This document shows, piece after piece, positions 43,744-52,105 of a stretch of DNA of 64,000 nucleotides. How positions within the stretch are numbered: the stretch's first letter is position 1; every line of letters starts with the position of its first letter. Origin of the DNA: Candidatus Nitrosomarinus catalina (lineage in GTDB: Archaea; Thermoproteota; Nitrososphaeria; Nitrososphaerales; Nitrosopumilaceae). Made by a program: the position numbers and the translations under genes. Under the pieces are notes generated by a model that saw only the letters and a list, made by a program, of their open reading frames with translations, ran no database searches and had not been told where the DNA came from. The stretch lies in assembly GCF_002156965.1 (NCBI RefSeq), contig NZ_CP021324.1:880681-944680 (forward strand), written 5' to 3'.

Positions 43744-43846
43744 TGCAGAGGGTGGGATTTGAACCCACGAACTCCTAAGAGAAGGGATTTCCTATATTAT
43801 AGAGATCTTGAGTCCCTCTCGGTTGACCGGGCTTCGATACCTCTGC
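43744..43846 (-). tRNA. tRNA-Leu (CAA) with 18-nt intron
   Basis: Acceptor GCAGAGG/CCTCTGC, anticodon stem AGGGA/TCCCT, T arm GTGGG/CCCAC, and a long variable arm typical of Leu. The anticodon CAA is at 43810-43808. Removing 18 nt (43789-43806) restores a 7-base anticodon loop at site 37/38; the exons are then 40 and 45 nt. The bulge-helix-bulge helix is only partly paired (three of four). The 3' CCA is not encoded, unlike the tRNA-Tyr. Confidence 0.92.
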
Positions 43847-43955
43847 AACAATACTATATTTTTCCAATATTTCTCAATTACTATTTGATAAATTGATCCA
43901 TAATTTTAGAAATTTTTTAACAAAGCTTATAATTGAAAAGGTTATTGAAAATCAC

Positions 43956-44273
43956 ATGTCAGAATCAATACCAATTTCCGAAGCAAAAAAAATGAAAAGC
44001 GGAGTTAATGTTGAAGCCGAAGTTATCGGCAAAGGAGATCCAAGAACTGTGAACCTCAAATCAGGTTCTGGAACAGTGGATGTCTGTGATGCAACAATAG
44101 CAAACGGAGACGGAACAGAAGAAAATCAAATGAAACTTACATTGTGGGGAGATGACATTAAAGCAGTTAATGTCGGTGACAAAGTTGTCATTGAAAATGG
44201 ATACACAAATGAGTTTAGAGGAGAAGTATCTTTAACCAAAGGTAAATTTGGCAAGATGACTGTAAAGCCTTAG
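43956..44273 (+). CDS. Single OB-fold protein (RPA/SSB-like)
   Basis: About 105 residues from ATG 43956. The in-frame upstream start at 43893 would add 21 residues overlapping the likely promoter. ISEAKKMKSGVNVEAEVIGKGDPRTV and LTLWGDDIKAVNVGDKVVIENG form the OB fold of archaeal RPA/SSB proteins. It would bind single-stranded DNA or RNA. It lacks a zinc finger and an acidic tail, so it is a minimal version. Confidence 0.8.
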   Translation: MSESIPISEAKKMKSGVNVEAEVIGKGDPRTVNLKSGSGTVDVCDATIANGDGTEENQMKLTLWGDDIKAVNVGDKVVIENGYTNEFRGEVSLTKGKFGKMTVKP

Positions 44274-44875
44274 AAGTTTTTTTTATTTTCAAAATTATTT
44301 TTTAAATCAATCAAGATCATTATGATCCCTATTATCATAGTAACAATTCCAACAATAAGCAATATACCAGAAACAATTAGTGGAACAACCATTTCAGCAA
44401 TAGGTGAATTAGGATTTGTAAAAGATTCAGAATTTTCAGGATCTTCGGTAAACATTATTACAAATTCGATATCAGTATCTCCAATATTTTCAATTGCAAA
44501 ATTCAATGTATCAGATTGTTCAACAAAAATTGTTTCAAAATAAACTGAATCAGATTGAACATATTCACCATAAGAATCTCCAAAAATATTTGAGATTGTT
44601 ATAGATAATTTATCACCATTTTGATAATCCAGAATTTGAATTCCCCAAAGTACAGGGACGTCAGAAATGAAAGTACTAAAAGAAGTATAAACCATATTTC
44701 CAGGCATGATTTGAAAGGGTTCAGAGACATCATCAAACATCCCTTCAAAGAGAGAAGAGATCAATAAAGATTCAGAGTTGGGAACCTCATCAGGAACTGC
44801 AGATACAGCTACAATAAAAGAAACCATAATCAAAAATGAACCAGCAAATGAAATTAAAGGTCCTCGTTTATTCAT
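44270..44875 (-). CDS. Membrane protein with extracellular beta domain
   Basis: A 201-residue protein with an N-terminal hydrophobic segment (about 8-27), a soluble, acidic, beta-rich middle exposed outside (about 30-160), and a C-terminal membrane helix (about 165-190) with a KNNFENKK tail. Two-helix anchoring with an outer domain is common among thaumarchaeal surface proteins. Family unknown. Confidence 0.68.
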   Translation of the reverse strand: MNKRGPLISFAGSFLIMVSFIVAVSAVPDEVPNSESLLISSLFEGMFDDVSEPFQIMPGNMVYTSFSTFISDVPVLWGIQILDYQNGDKLSITISNIFGDSYGEYVQSDSVYFETIFVEQSDTLNFAIENIGDTDIEFVIMFTEDPENSESFTNPNSPIAEMVVPLIVSGILLIVGIVTMIIGIIMILIDLKNNFENKKNF

Positions 44876-44929
44876 TTTAAAAATTAAACATTATAGACAT
44901 TAATAACTCATTAAAAAATTTGAAAAAAT

Positions 44930-45883
44930 TTAACGACGTGTTTTCTTTGCAGGTTTTCTTTTAGCTGCTGTTTTCTTTGCAGGTTTTCTTTTAGCTGCTG
45001 TTTTCTTTGCAGGTTTTCTTTTAGCTGCTGTTTTCTTTGCAGGTTTTCTTTTAGCTGCTGTTTTCTTTGCAGGTTTTCTTTTAGCTGCTGTTTTCTTTGC
45101 AGGTTTTCTTTTAGCTGCTGTTTTCTTTGCAGGTTTTCTTTTAGCTGCTGTTTTCTTTGCAGGTTTTCTTTTAGCTGCTGTTTTCTTTGCAGGTTTTCTT
45201 TTAGCTGCTGTTTTCTTTGCAGGTTTTCTTTTAGCTGCTGCACGCTTTTTTGCAAGATATTCTTTTAATTTTTTTGATGCATTATCCAAAGCCTTAGTAA
45301 TTCTTTCTTCCGATTTTGTTCGTTTCTCAATTTCTTTGATAACTTTTGAAGCATTCTTGTGACTTGACGAAATTGTGCTACGAAGAGATGGTTTTGATTT
45401 AGTTTGTTTTTTTATTTGTGTAGTAATTTTAGATTTAATATCATCGAAATTTGTAACTTCACCAGTAATTTTTTTCAATGTTTTTCGTCTGTTATTTATT
45501 TCTGAAATTAATTCTTGAACATGGTCATTTAATGAGCGTAATCTAGCCTCAGCATTATTTTTTTCTTCAGGAGTATCAGCAAATTCTAGTTCTTGTTCAG
45601 TTCTCTCAATTGCTTCTTTTTCACTATTTACTCTTTCTTCAGCAGTTGCGACTAATCTTTCAATACTTTCTACCTGAGCATTTTTTCTAGTAAGATTTTC
45701 TGAAACGTCTGAAACATCCTCTTTTTCAGATTCAATTTTTTTAATCATTTTTTGCAAACCTGTTGCAGAACGTTTTTCTGCAGATTGAAGTTGTTTAAGT
45801 TCTTCTTCAGCTTTTTGTTTTAGTTTGGTTGCTTCTTTTTTCTTTTGACGTAATTCAATTACTGTTTTTTCTAAAGATGCCAA
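44930..45883 (-). CDS. Coiled-coil protein with histone-H1-like KPAKKTAAKR repeat tail
   Basis: A 317-residue protein. Residues 1-205 are a long charged coiled coil (ELRQKKKEATKLKQKAEEEL, then ESIERLVATAEERV). Residues about 215-315 are ten identical decapeptides (KRKPAKKTAA), a Lys/Ala/Pro tail like those of histone H1 and bacterial HU/H1 homologues, expected to bind DNA. No globular H1 domain is seen. A role in chromosome compaction is an inference. Confidence 0.78.
   Translation of the reverse strand: MASLEKTVIELRQKKKEATKLKQKAEEELKQLQSAEKRSATGLQKMIKKIESEKEDVSDVSENLTRKNAQVESIERLVATAEERVNSEKEAIERTEQELEFADTPEEKNNAEARLRSLNDHVQELISEINNRRKTLKKITGEVTNFDDIKSKITTQIKKQTKSKPSLRSTISSSHKNASKVIKEIEKRTKSEERITKALDNASKKLKEYLAKKRAAAKRKPAKKTAAKRKPAKKTAAKRKPAKKTAAKRKPAKKTAAKRKPAKKTAAKRKPAKKTAAKRKPAKKTAAKRKPAKKTAAKRKPAKKTAAKRKPAKKTRR
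44941..45240 (+). repeat. Ten perfect 30-bp tandem repeats
   Basis: Ten head-to-tail copies of a 30-bp unit (TTTTCTTTGCAGGTTTTCTT plus TTAGCTGCTG) with no mismatch across 300 bp. In the minus-strand frame they encode the KRKPAKKTAA repeats. Complete identity, including synonymous sites, indicates very recent expansion or ongoing homogenisation. Confidence 0.97.
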
Positions 45884-46018
45884 TGAATTCCTAAAAATAA
45901 AGAGTGGATTAAGTTGTTAATATGATCATGATTTGACTTTTCTGTTAAGAAAATTAACCAATATTGATCGCAAATAGACGGTTTTAAAAAATATTAGTGA
46001 TTAAATTTTATACAAATT

Positions 46019-46330
46019 ATGGAATTTCATCCAAAAGATTTACCAATTTCAAAAACATATGATCTAAAAAATGAAGAAGATGCAATAAAAGCAATTGAAG
46101 ATATGGTACATCTAGGATTTAAAGAAAAAAAGGAAGGTTACAAAGTGTTAATGCCAAAAGAAACTAAAATTGCAAAAAGGATTGGATATACAGTAACTAC
46201 AGGGATCACAAAAGGATTAAGAGAGAAAAATGAGACCAGGGATGTAAAATATTGGACATACCATCATGATGATGAACATTTTGCGATTGTTCTTATTGAT
46301 AATTCAGTTTTAGAAGAATTAGGTTTTTGA
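46019..46330 (+). CDS. Hypothetical protein, 103 residues
   Basis: A small soluble protein (MEFHPKDLPISKTYDLKNEEDA). KYWTYHHDDEHFAIVLID near the C-terminus is His/Asp-rich and could bind metal. TATA-like GTTTTAAAAA (45981-45990) lies 30-38 bp upstream. Not recognised. It overlaps the convergent PAP2 gene by 12 bp. Confidence 0.65.
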   Translation: MEFHPKDLPISKTYDLKNEEDAIKAIEDMVHLGFKEKKEGYKVLMPKETKIAKRIGYTVTTGITKGLREKNETRDVKYWTYHHDDEHFAIVLIDNSVLEELGF

Positions 46331-46987
46331 TTTATCAAAAATCTGGTATAATTTTGTCCTATTTGCCATAACTCCTGCCAACATTACACCAATTACAGTT
46401 CCACCGATAACATCCATTGGGAAATGCTGTAAAACATACAATCTGCTAATAGAAATCATTGCAGGATATATGAAAATCAAATAGGCGCCACGAGGGAATC
46501 TTTCAGACAAAGCATAGCCCAAAATTATTGCAAAAATCATAGATCTAGCTGCATGGCCAGATGGATATGATGCATCATACCCACCTTCACAAAATAATGC
46601 AAAAGTATCATGGCTAATTTGAACAGGGAATTCAACCCCAATGTATTCATAATCAGGCCTATCTCTATCAACACCACATTTGATGTAACCAGTAAGAAGA
46701 GTGGCAATTACAATTAAAATTAACAGAGTAATTCCAATTCTACGAGTTTTTGGAATTAATAATACAATTATCGCAAATATCATCATGTTAAAAACATCTC
46801 CACTTTCAGTCACATACTGCATGAAAATATCAAGAGTAGGATTACCAACATTTTCAGAAATAAAGAGAATTATATTTTGATCAAAATCATTAGTTAGTTC
46901 AGAAAGTACAAAAGCTGTTAAAATGAGGAACAATGCCGTCAATAAGACAAAAGAACGGGAACGTATGTCAAATAGCCAGTTTTGCAA
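46319..46987 (-). CDS. PAP2-family membrane phosphatase
   Basis: A 222-residue membrane protein with all three acid-phosphatase motifs: KCGVDRDRP, PSGH (YPSGHAARS), and SRLYVLQHFPMD. Five to six hydrophobic helices place the active site at the membrane. The probable substrate is an isoprenoid or lipid pyrophosphate. The start is TTG 46987; no ATG is nearby. Confidence 0.9.
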   Translation of the reverse strand: MQNWLFDIRSRSFVLLTALFLILTAFVLSELTNDFDQNIILFISENVGNPTLDIFMQYVTESGDVFNMMIFAIIVLLIPKTRRIGITLLILIVIATLLTGYIKCGVDRDRPDYEYIGVEFPVQISHDTFALFCEGGYDASYPSGHAARSMIFAIILGYALSERFPRGAYLIFIYPAMISISRLYVLQHFPMDVIGGTVIGVMLAGVMANRTKLYQIFDKSKT

Positions 46988-47070
46988 TTAATTAAACCTC
47001 AACTATACATCTTTTAATTTTTATTAATACATAGCCTTCAAAAAAATAAATCATATCAAACAAATAATTT

Positions 47071-47080
47071 TTTATAAATA
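47071..47080 (+). promoter_or_regulatory. TATA-like box upstream of pgk
   Basis: TTTATAAATA is centred about 35 bp before GTG 47110. It predicts a start of transcription near 47100 and a very short leader. A GATCGG-containing element follows at 47083-47092. Confidence 0.4.
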
Positions 47081-47109
47081 ATTTTGATCGGCTTAAAGAT
47101 TTTAACCAA

Positions 47110-48336
47110 GTGCATAATAGAAAAGGCGTGAAAGTTCTCACATTAGATGACTTTGATCTAGATAGTAAAACAGTATTTCTAAGAATGGATATGAATTGTC
47201 CAATAGATCCAGAAACAGGAGAAATTTTAGGTACTAAAAGAATAGAAGAAGCCATTGTAACACTCGAATCATTAAAAGATGCAAAAGTAGTGATAGCATC
47301 ACATCAAGGAAGAGTTGGAAATAATGAGTATACAGGGATGCACAAGCATGCAGAAGTTCTTGAAAAATTAATGGGTAGAGAAATTAAATATGTTGAGGAT
47401 ACCATTGGGGAATCAGCACAAAATGCAATTAAAAATTTAGAAAAAGGACAAATATTACTTTTAGACAATCTCAGACTATGTGCTGAAGAAAATTATGAAT
47501 TTACACCAGAAAATGCAGCAAAAACAATAATGGTCTCAAGATTATCTAAATTATTTGATCTTTGTGTATTAGATTCATTTCCAAGTGCACATAGATCACA
47601 TCCATCAATTGTAGGGTTTGCACAAGTATTGCCATCTTGTGCAGGAAGAATTGTGGAAAGAGAAGTTAGAAACCTTGATGAAATGATGACAGTTGCTAAA
47701 GCACCACATGTGATTATTTTAGGAGGCTCTAAAGTACCAGATAGACTAGAAGCTATCAAATTATTAATTCAAAATGGTCGTGCAGATCATGTTTTACTTA
47801 CAGGGTTAATTGGAAATGTGTTTATGCGAGCACAAGCCAGAATCAAATCACCGTTAGGAATTAAAAATGAGGATGAAGTAGTAGCCAAAGCACATTCATT
47901 AATCGGAGATTATCCGGATGTTTTTGCAACTCCAGTAGATATTGCAATTGACAGAGATGGTGAAAGAGTAGAAATGGACGTTAGAGAAATTGGCAAAGGG
48001 GATAAAATTTTTGATTTAGGTCCCAAGACAGTGGAGTATTATTCAAAATTAATTTCAGGTGCAGGTACTGTTTTCATAAGTGGTCCTGCAGGATTTTTTG
48101 AGAAAGAGAATTTCAGATACGGAACATCAGAAATGCTTAATGCAGTTGCAAATTCAATGGCAACAACAATCGTTAGTGGAGGTCACTTAACAACAGCATT
48201 AAAGCAACAAGGATTAGCAGATAAAATTAATCATATCAGTACAGCAGGTGGAGCACTAGTTCTTTATCTAACTGGAGAGAAACTTCCAATGATTAAATCA
48301 TTAGAAGATGCTGCAATAAAACACAGATCTAAATAG
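47110..48336 (+). CDS. pgk: Phosphoglycerate kinase
   Basis: A 408-residue two-domain kinase. VFLRMDMNCPID near the N-terminus, SHQGR, SFPSAHRSHPS, LGGSKVPDR and GAGTVFISGPAG lie in canonical order. In an autotroph it runs towards gluconeogenesis. GTG 47110 is used; GTG 47128 (giving KVLTLDDFDLDSK) is an alternative that matches family N-termini well. Confidence 0.93.
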   Translation: MHNRKGVKVLTLDDFDLDSKTVFLRMDMNCPIDPETGEILGTKRIEEAIVTLESLKDAKVVIASHQGRVGNNEYTGMHKHAEVLEKLMGREIKYVEDTIGESAQNAIKNLEKGQILLLDNLRLCAEENYEFTPENAAKTIMVSRLSKLFDLCVLDSFPSAHRSHPSIVGFAQVLPSCAGRIVEREVRNLDEMMTVAKAPHVIILGGSKVPDRLEAIKLLIQNGRADHVLLTGLIGNVFMRAQARIKSPLGIKNEDEVVAKAHSLIGDYPDVFATPVDIAIDRDGERVEMDVREIGKGDKIFDLGPKTVEYYSKLISGAGTVFISGPAGFFEKENFRYGTSEMLNAVANSMATTIVSGGHLTTALKQQGLADKINHISTAGGALVLYLTGEKLPMIKSLEDAAIKHRSK

Positions 48337-48676
48337 TAGATTTACAAGAGGCGTTTGGACAAATTCTTTCCTCAGATGTCCCGAGGAAAATATCTTGATT
48401 GCAAGAATCGCATTGAAATTTCTCAACAGGGTCAAATAATTTTAAAAAGATAGTAGTAAAATTTTGTGCAATATTTCGCACTAAACCAGAATCACACATA
48501 TTATTGAACAATGACTCGGTATCATCAATAATCCAAGAGGGGTCAATGTCACCATTAGATTTTAGAATTTCAAAAACTTCATCATTGGTAAATTTTTTAT
48601 CTACGTCATTAAATTTTTCAAAAATTATTTTTCTAATTTGTAATTCTAAAGGCGTTGAAGGGGTAAAATCACTCAT
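48329..48676 (-). CDS. Small protein with C-terminal zinc ribbon
   Basis: A 115-residue protein: an N-terminal helical, winged-helix-like region (LELQIRKIIFEKFNDVDKKFTNDEVFEIL) and a C-terminal ribbon FQCDSCNQDIF with CPNASC. It overlaps the convergent end of pgk by 8 bp and is one base downstream of sufU, possibly the last gene of the suf operon. Function unknown. Confidence 0.65.
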   Translation of the reverse strand: MSDFTPSTPLELQIRKIIFEKFNDVDKKFTNDEVFEILKSNGDIDPSWIIDDTESLFNNMCDSGLVRNIAQNFTTIFLKLFDPVEKFQCDSCNQDIFLGTSEERICPNASCKSTI

Positions 48677-48677
48677 A

Positions 48678-49121
48678 CTAGTATAGATTCTCGGCCTCGG
48701 CTTTTAGCTTATCTATTCCCTCAGTATTTTCAAGATGGGAGCCAAGGTATGTGTATAATGCAGATTTGAGAACCTTAAGAGACAACAAAGCACATTTTAT
48801 TCTAACAGCCTGTAAATGTTCAAGACCCAATTCACTCAAGATATCATGTTTGTCGATTTTCTTAACCTCTTCAAGAGATTTTCCTTTTGTAATTTCAGTT
48901 AAAACTGAAGAACAAGCCATGCAAATTGCACATCCCTTTCCATGAAATTTAATATCAGAAACTTTCTGATCATCAATTTTCATATCAATATCAATACTGT
49001 CCCCACACAAAGGATTTGAATCATGAAAGGTTACGTCATGATCTTCGATCTCACCATAATTAATGGGATTTCTAGAATAATCAACTATCATTTCATGATA
49101 GATGTCAGTTCCACTGCTCAT
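48678..49121 (-). CDS. sufU: Fe-S scaffold SufU/IscU-like protein
   Basis: A 147-residue protein with the three cluster/zinc cysteines C39 (PLCGDS), C64 (GKGCAI) and C110 (RIKCALL), plus extra C67 and C70. The distance C64-C110 is like IscU; the about 18-residue insertion typical of SufU is absent. It accepts sulfur from SufS. It overlaps sufS by 4 bp. Confidence 0.93.
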   Translation of the reverse strand: MSSGTDIYHEMIVDYSRNPINYGEIEDHDVTFHDSNPLCGDSIDIDMKIDDQKVSDIKFHGKGCAICMACSSVLTEITKGKSLEEVKKIDKHDILSELGLEHLQAVRIKCALLSLKVLKSALYTYLGSHLENTEGIDKLKAEAENLY

Positions 49122-50362
49122 AACTTAAACACCTTTGCCACTATATTTAATGAATCGATTAAAGCATCAACATCTTCTTTTGTATTATAAATATAGAAAC
49201 TAGCTCTAGAAGTAGCTGCAACATTTAGCCGCTCCATTAGAACTTGAGCACAATGATGACCTGAACGTAACGAGATTCCTTCTTTATCAATAATGTCAGC
49301 AACATCATGAGGATGTACATCTGCAAAATTAAATGAAATCACACCACCACGTTTTGCAATATCTTTAGTACCGTAAATTTGAAGTCCAGGAATTTTTGCA
49401 AATTTCTCTAGAGCATATGTAGTTAATTCAATTTCATGTTGTCTAACATTATCCATTCCAATCTTTGTAAGATAATCAATTGCTGCACCGAATCCAATTA
49501 CATCCGCAATATTTGGAGTACCTGCTTCAAATTTGTAGGGCAGTTCATTCCAAGTTGTTTCATATTTGTGAACTTCACGAATCATATCCCCTCCACCATG
49601 AAATGGATTCATTGTTTGTAATACAGATTTTCTTACCCACAAGATACCAACCCCAGTCGGAGCCAACATCTTATGACCAGAAAATGCAAAGAAATCACAT
49701 CCAAGGGTGTCAAGATCAACTTTCATGTGAGGTACTGCCTGTGCACCATCTATCAAAGTAAGAACTCCAGCAGCTTTACATTTTTCTATAATTTTTTTAG
49801 CATCAGTAATTGTTCCAAGAACATTAGACATCAAACTAAATGTAACAAGTTTTACTTTTCCAGTTGCAAGATATTTGTCTAAATCATCTAAATTTAATTC
49901 CCCATTATCATCCATTCCAATGTATTCTAATTTTGCACGTTTTTCTTGTGTGAGTAATTGCCATGGTACAATATTACTATGATGCTCATATTCAGTAGTT
50001 ACAATTATGTCACCCTCATTGACATGAGATCTTCCCCAGGCATATGCAACTAAATTGATTGCTTCAGTAGTACCTCTAACAAAAATTATTTCTTGACGAT
50101 TTTTAACATTTACAAAATTTGCAATTTTATCTCTTGCAGTTTCATATGCTTCAGTAGATTCTTCTGCAAGAGCATAAACTGCACGATGAATATTTGCATT
50201 ATGATTTTGATAATAATCAGTAATAGCATCAATTACTTGATTTGGTTTTTGTGTTGTAGATGCATTATCAAGATAAACTAAAGGTTTGTTATCTCTAACA
50301 GTTCTTTTTAAAATAGGAAAATCTTTTCGTATATTTTCAAAAGAGGATTCAGTACTTTGCAA
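49118..50362 (-). CDS. sufS: Cysteine desulfurase SufS
   Basis: A 414-residue PLP enzyme. YLDNASTTQKP at the N-terminus, the PLP lysine in FSGHKMLAPTGVGILW, and the catalytic loop LRSGHHCAQVLM near 370 show a group II (SufS) desulfurase. It releases sulfur from cysteine for the Suf scaffold. The start is TTG 50362, 3 bp after the Rieske gene stop. Confidence 0.95.
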   Translation of the reverse strand: MQSTESSFENIRKDFPILKRTVRDNKPLVYLDNASTTQKPNQVIDAITDYYQNHNANIHRAVYALAEESTEAYETARDKIANFVNVKNRQEIIFVRGTTEAINLVAYAWGRSHVNEGDIIVTTEYEHHSNIVPWQLLTQEKRAKLEYIGMDDNGELNLDDLDKYLATGKVKLVTFSLMSNVLGTITDAKKIIEKCKAAGVLTLIDGAQAVPHMKVDLDTLGCDFFAFSGHKMLAPTGVGILWVRKSVLQTMNPFHGGGDMIREVHKYETTWNELPYKFEAGTPNIADVIGFGAAIDYLTKIGMDNVRQHEIELTTYALEKFAKIPGLQIYGTKDIAKRGGVISFNFADVHPHDVADIIDKEGISLRSGHHCAQVLMERLNVAATSRASFYIYNTKEDVDALIDSLNIVAKVFKL

Positions 50363-50365
50363 TTC

Positions 50366-50683
50366 TCATACCTCCACAAAAATTTCATTGTTATCGACTT
50401 TTACAGGATATACTTTAAGTGCAGTTTCAGCAGGAAGATTATTGGGTTTCCCATTAACTAAATTAAAAACAGAAAGATGTAATGGACATCTTACACCTTC
50501 TTTACTAAGAAATCCTGTAGAAAGATCTGCATCTGCATGAGTACAAATTAAATCAGTTGCATGAATGGTACCATCAAGATTAGCTATCAATAATTTCCTA
50601 CCATCTTGAACAAATCCAAAAAGTTCACCTTTCTTTACTTGATCTAAACTACATGCTTTAATCCATTCAGACAAAATTATCAC
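50366..50683 (-). CDS. Rieske-type [2Fe-2S] ferredoxin
   Basis: A 105-residue protein with both Rieske motifs: C47-T-H49 and C66-P-L-H69. The length is that of small NirD/BphA3-like ferredoxins. It is embedded between sufD and sufS, overlapping sufD by 4 bp (GTGA), so it is part of the suf operon. It may supply electrons for cluster assembly; that role is inferred from position. Confidence 0.92.
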   Translation of the reverse strand: MIILSEWIKACSLDQVKKGELFGFVQDGRKLLIANLDGTIHATDLICTHADADLSTGFLSKEGVRCPLHLSVFNLVNGKPNNLPAETALKVYPVKVDNNEIFVEV

Positions 50684-52080
50684 CTGTACTTGTAATGTTG
50701 TTCAATTTCAGAATTTTCATCATATCTTGTCTCTTCAATTTCAACAAACTTAGCTAGTTCCTCATCAGTATTTATACTGAGTTCACGATTATCCCATTTT
50801 GATTCGATAAGATATGCAATCCAGGCTCTAACTTGGAAAGACATTTTTCTAGACAATGGTTCCAAAAAGCCTTCAACAATAGTTCTTTCAGCTTCCTCAT
50901 GACTAAGACATCTAGTTTTTAGATAGAAAATTTGTTCTTCGTCTATTTGTGCAACAGATGCAGAGTGAGTTGCTTTAACATCATTAGTAAAAATTTCCAA
51001 TCCAGGAATTGCATCTGATTTAGCATCCTCATCAAGTAGAATTGAACGACCTGACAAGAAAGAATTAGATTTAGAAGCATTTTCTTTAATTCGAATCATT
51101 CCTTTGAAAAGAGATTTAGATTTATTTCGAAGAATAGATTTTTCAACTACTCTCCCTTCAGTAGCAGGACTTTCATGGTTTACATTAGTTTGAATATCAA
51201 ATGATTGTTCGTTATTTCCAAAAATAACTTCAGAATCATTAGATGATGCACCAGTTCCATTAAGAAAATACTCAATTTTGTATCTAGACAACATAGAACC
51301 AAATAATCCCGAATACCAGTTCACTTTAGCATCTTGACCCAAATCAGTTCGTTTGGTAGAAAATGTAACAGCGCTTTGATCTAACATTTGTAAAGTGGTG
51401 ACATCCAATTGAGCGTTATCACCGACATTAGTATTCATTAATTCAAGGTATGCCTGTTGTGTTTCAATTTTTGGAGAATACAGTTCCTGAACAATTGTTG
51501 CTTTACTACTTTCATCAGCAAAAATAATATTTCTAGAAATTGTAGAATGTCCATCCTCAGATAAACAAGTCAAAAAGTAAATTGGTTTTTCCAAGATTAA
51601 GTTTCTAGGAACATGAATAAAAATTCCTGAATTAAATGCTGCATTATTCAAGGCAGTAAATCTATCTTCTTCAGAACTAGAGGCCTCTAATGCTTTTTTT
51701 ACCAATTCAGAATTATTTTGAATTGCATCAGAAATTGAAGAAATTACTAATCCTTTTGATTTTAATTCATCAGGTAAATTGATTTTATAGATATTTGTTC
51801 CAATTTGAATAATACAAATCTCATTTTCTAACTCTCCCAATCTTTTTTGAAGAAAAGATGGAATTGTTTCAGTAGTAGTTGTAGAAAGGGATACTTTATC
51901 AGGATCCATTTTTTTGGCATCTGTGTATTTGTTGTATAATGGAGATGTCTCTATAGGTAAATTATCATAAACAGATAATGAATTTTTTCTATAATCTTTT
52001 AACCATTCAGGTTCATTTCTAGATGAAGAAATTTCTTCGATGTGAGCAGTATTTAATTTTGAAAGTATTTCTTGAGACAT
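50680..52080 (-). CDS. sufD: Fe-S assembly protein SufD
   Basis: A 466-residue SufB/SufD-family protein. The beta-helix core and the C-terminal FTNDVKATHSASVAQIDEEQIFYLKTRCLSHEEAERTIVEGF are characteristic. ATHSASV corresponds to the conserved cluster-site His region. It forms the SufBCD complex with SufB and with SufC encoded at 34.9 kb. The N-terminus (SSSRNEPEWLKDYRKNSL) also matches the family. Confidence 0.93.
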   Translation of the reverse strand: MSQEILSKLNTAHIEEISSSRNEPEWLKDYRKNSLSVYDNLPIETSPLYNKYTDAKKMDPDKVSLSTTTTETIPSFLQKRLGELENEICIIQIGTNIYKINLPDELKSKGLVISSISDAIQNNSELVKKALEASSSEEDRFTALNNAAFNSGIFIHVPRNLILEKPIYFLTCLSEDGHSTISRNIIFADESSKATIVQELYSPKIETQQAYLELMNTNVGDNAQLDVTTLQMLDQSAVTFSTKRTDLGQDAKVNWYSGLFGSMLSRYKIEYFLNGTGASSNDSEVIFGNNEQSFDIQTNVNHESPATEGRVVEKSILRNKSKSLFKGMIRIKENASKSNSFLSGRSILLDEDAKSDAIPGLEIFTNDVKATHSASVAQIDEEQIFYLKTRCLSHEEAERTIVEGFLEPLSRKMSFQVRAWIAYLIESKWDNRELSINTDEELAKFVEIEETRYDENSEIEQHYKYR

Positions 52081-52105
52081 GATTTACCATTAGTGAATTT
52101 AGATT

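Noticed and set aside
44941..45240. 30-bp repeats considered as a CRISPR array
   Set aside because: The units are directly adjacent with no spacers and lie in frame within a gene.
44911..45255. Open frame encoding QQLKENLQRK repeats on the same strand as the H1-like gene
   Set aside because: It is a shifted-frame shadow of the 30-bp tandem repeat; the KPAKKTAA frame continues into a proper coiled-coil protein and explains the sequence.
49436..49882. Open frames on the plus strand inside sufS
   Set aside because: They are antisense to a well-supported cysteine desulfurase and have no recognisable motif.
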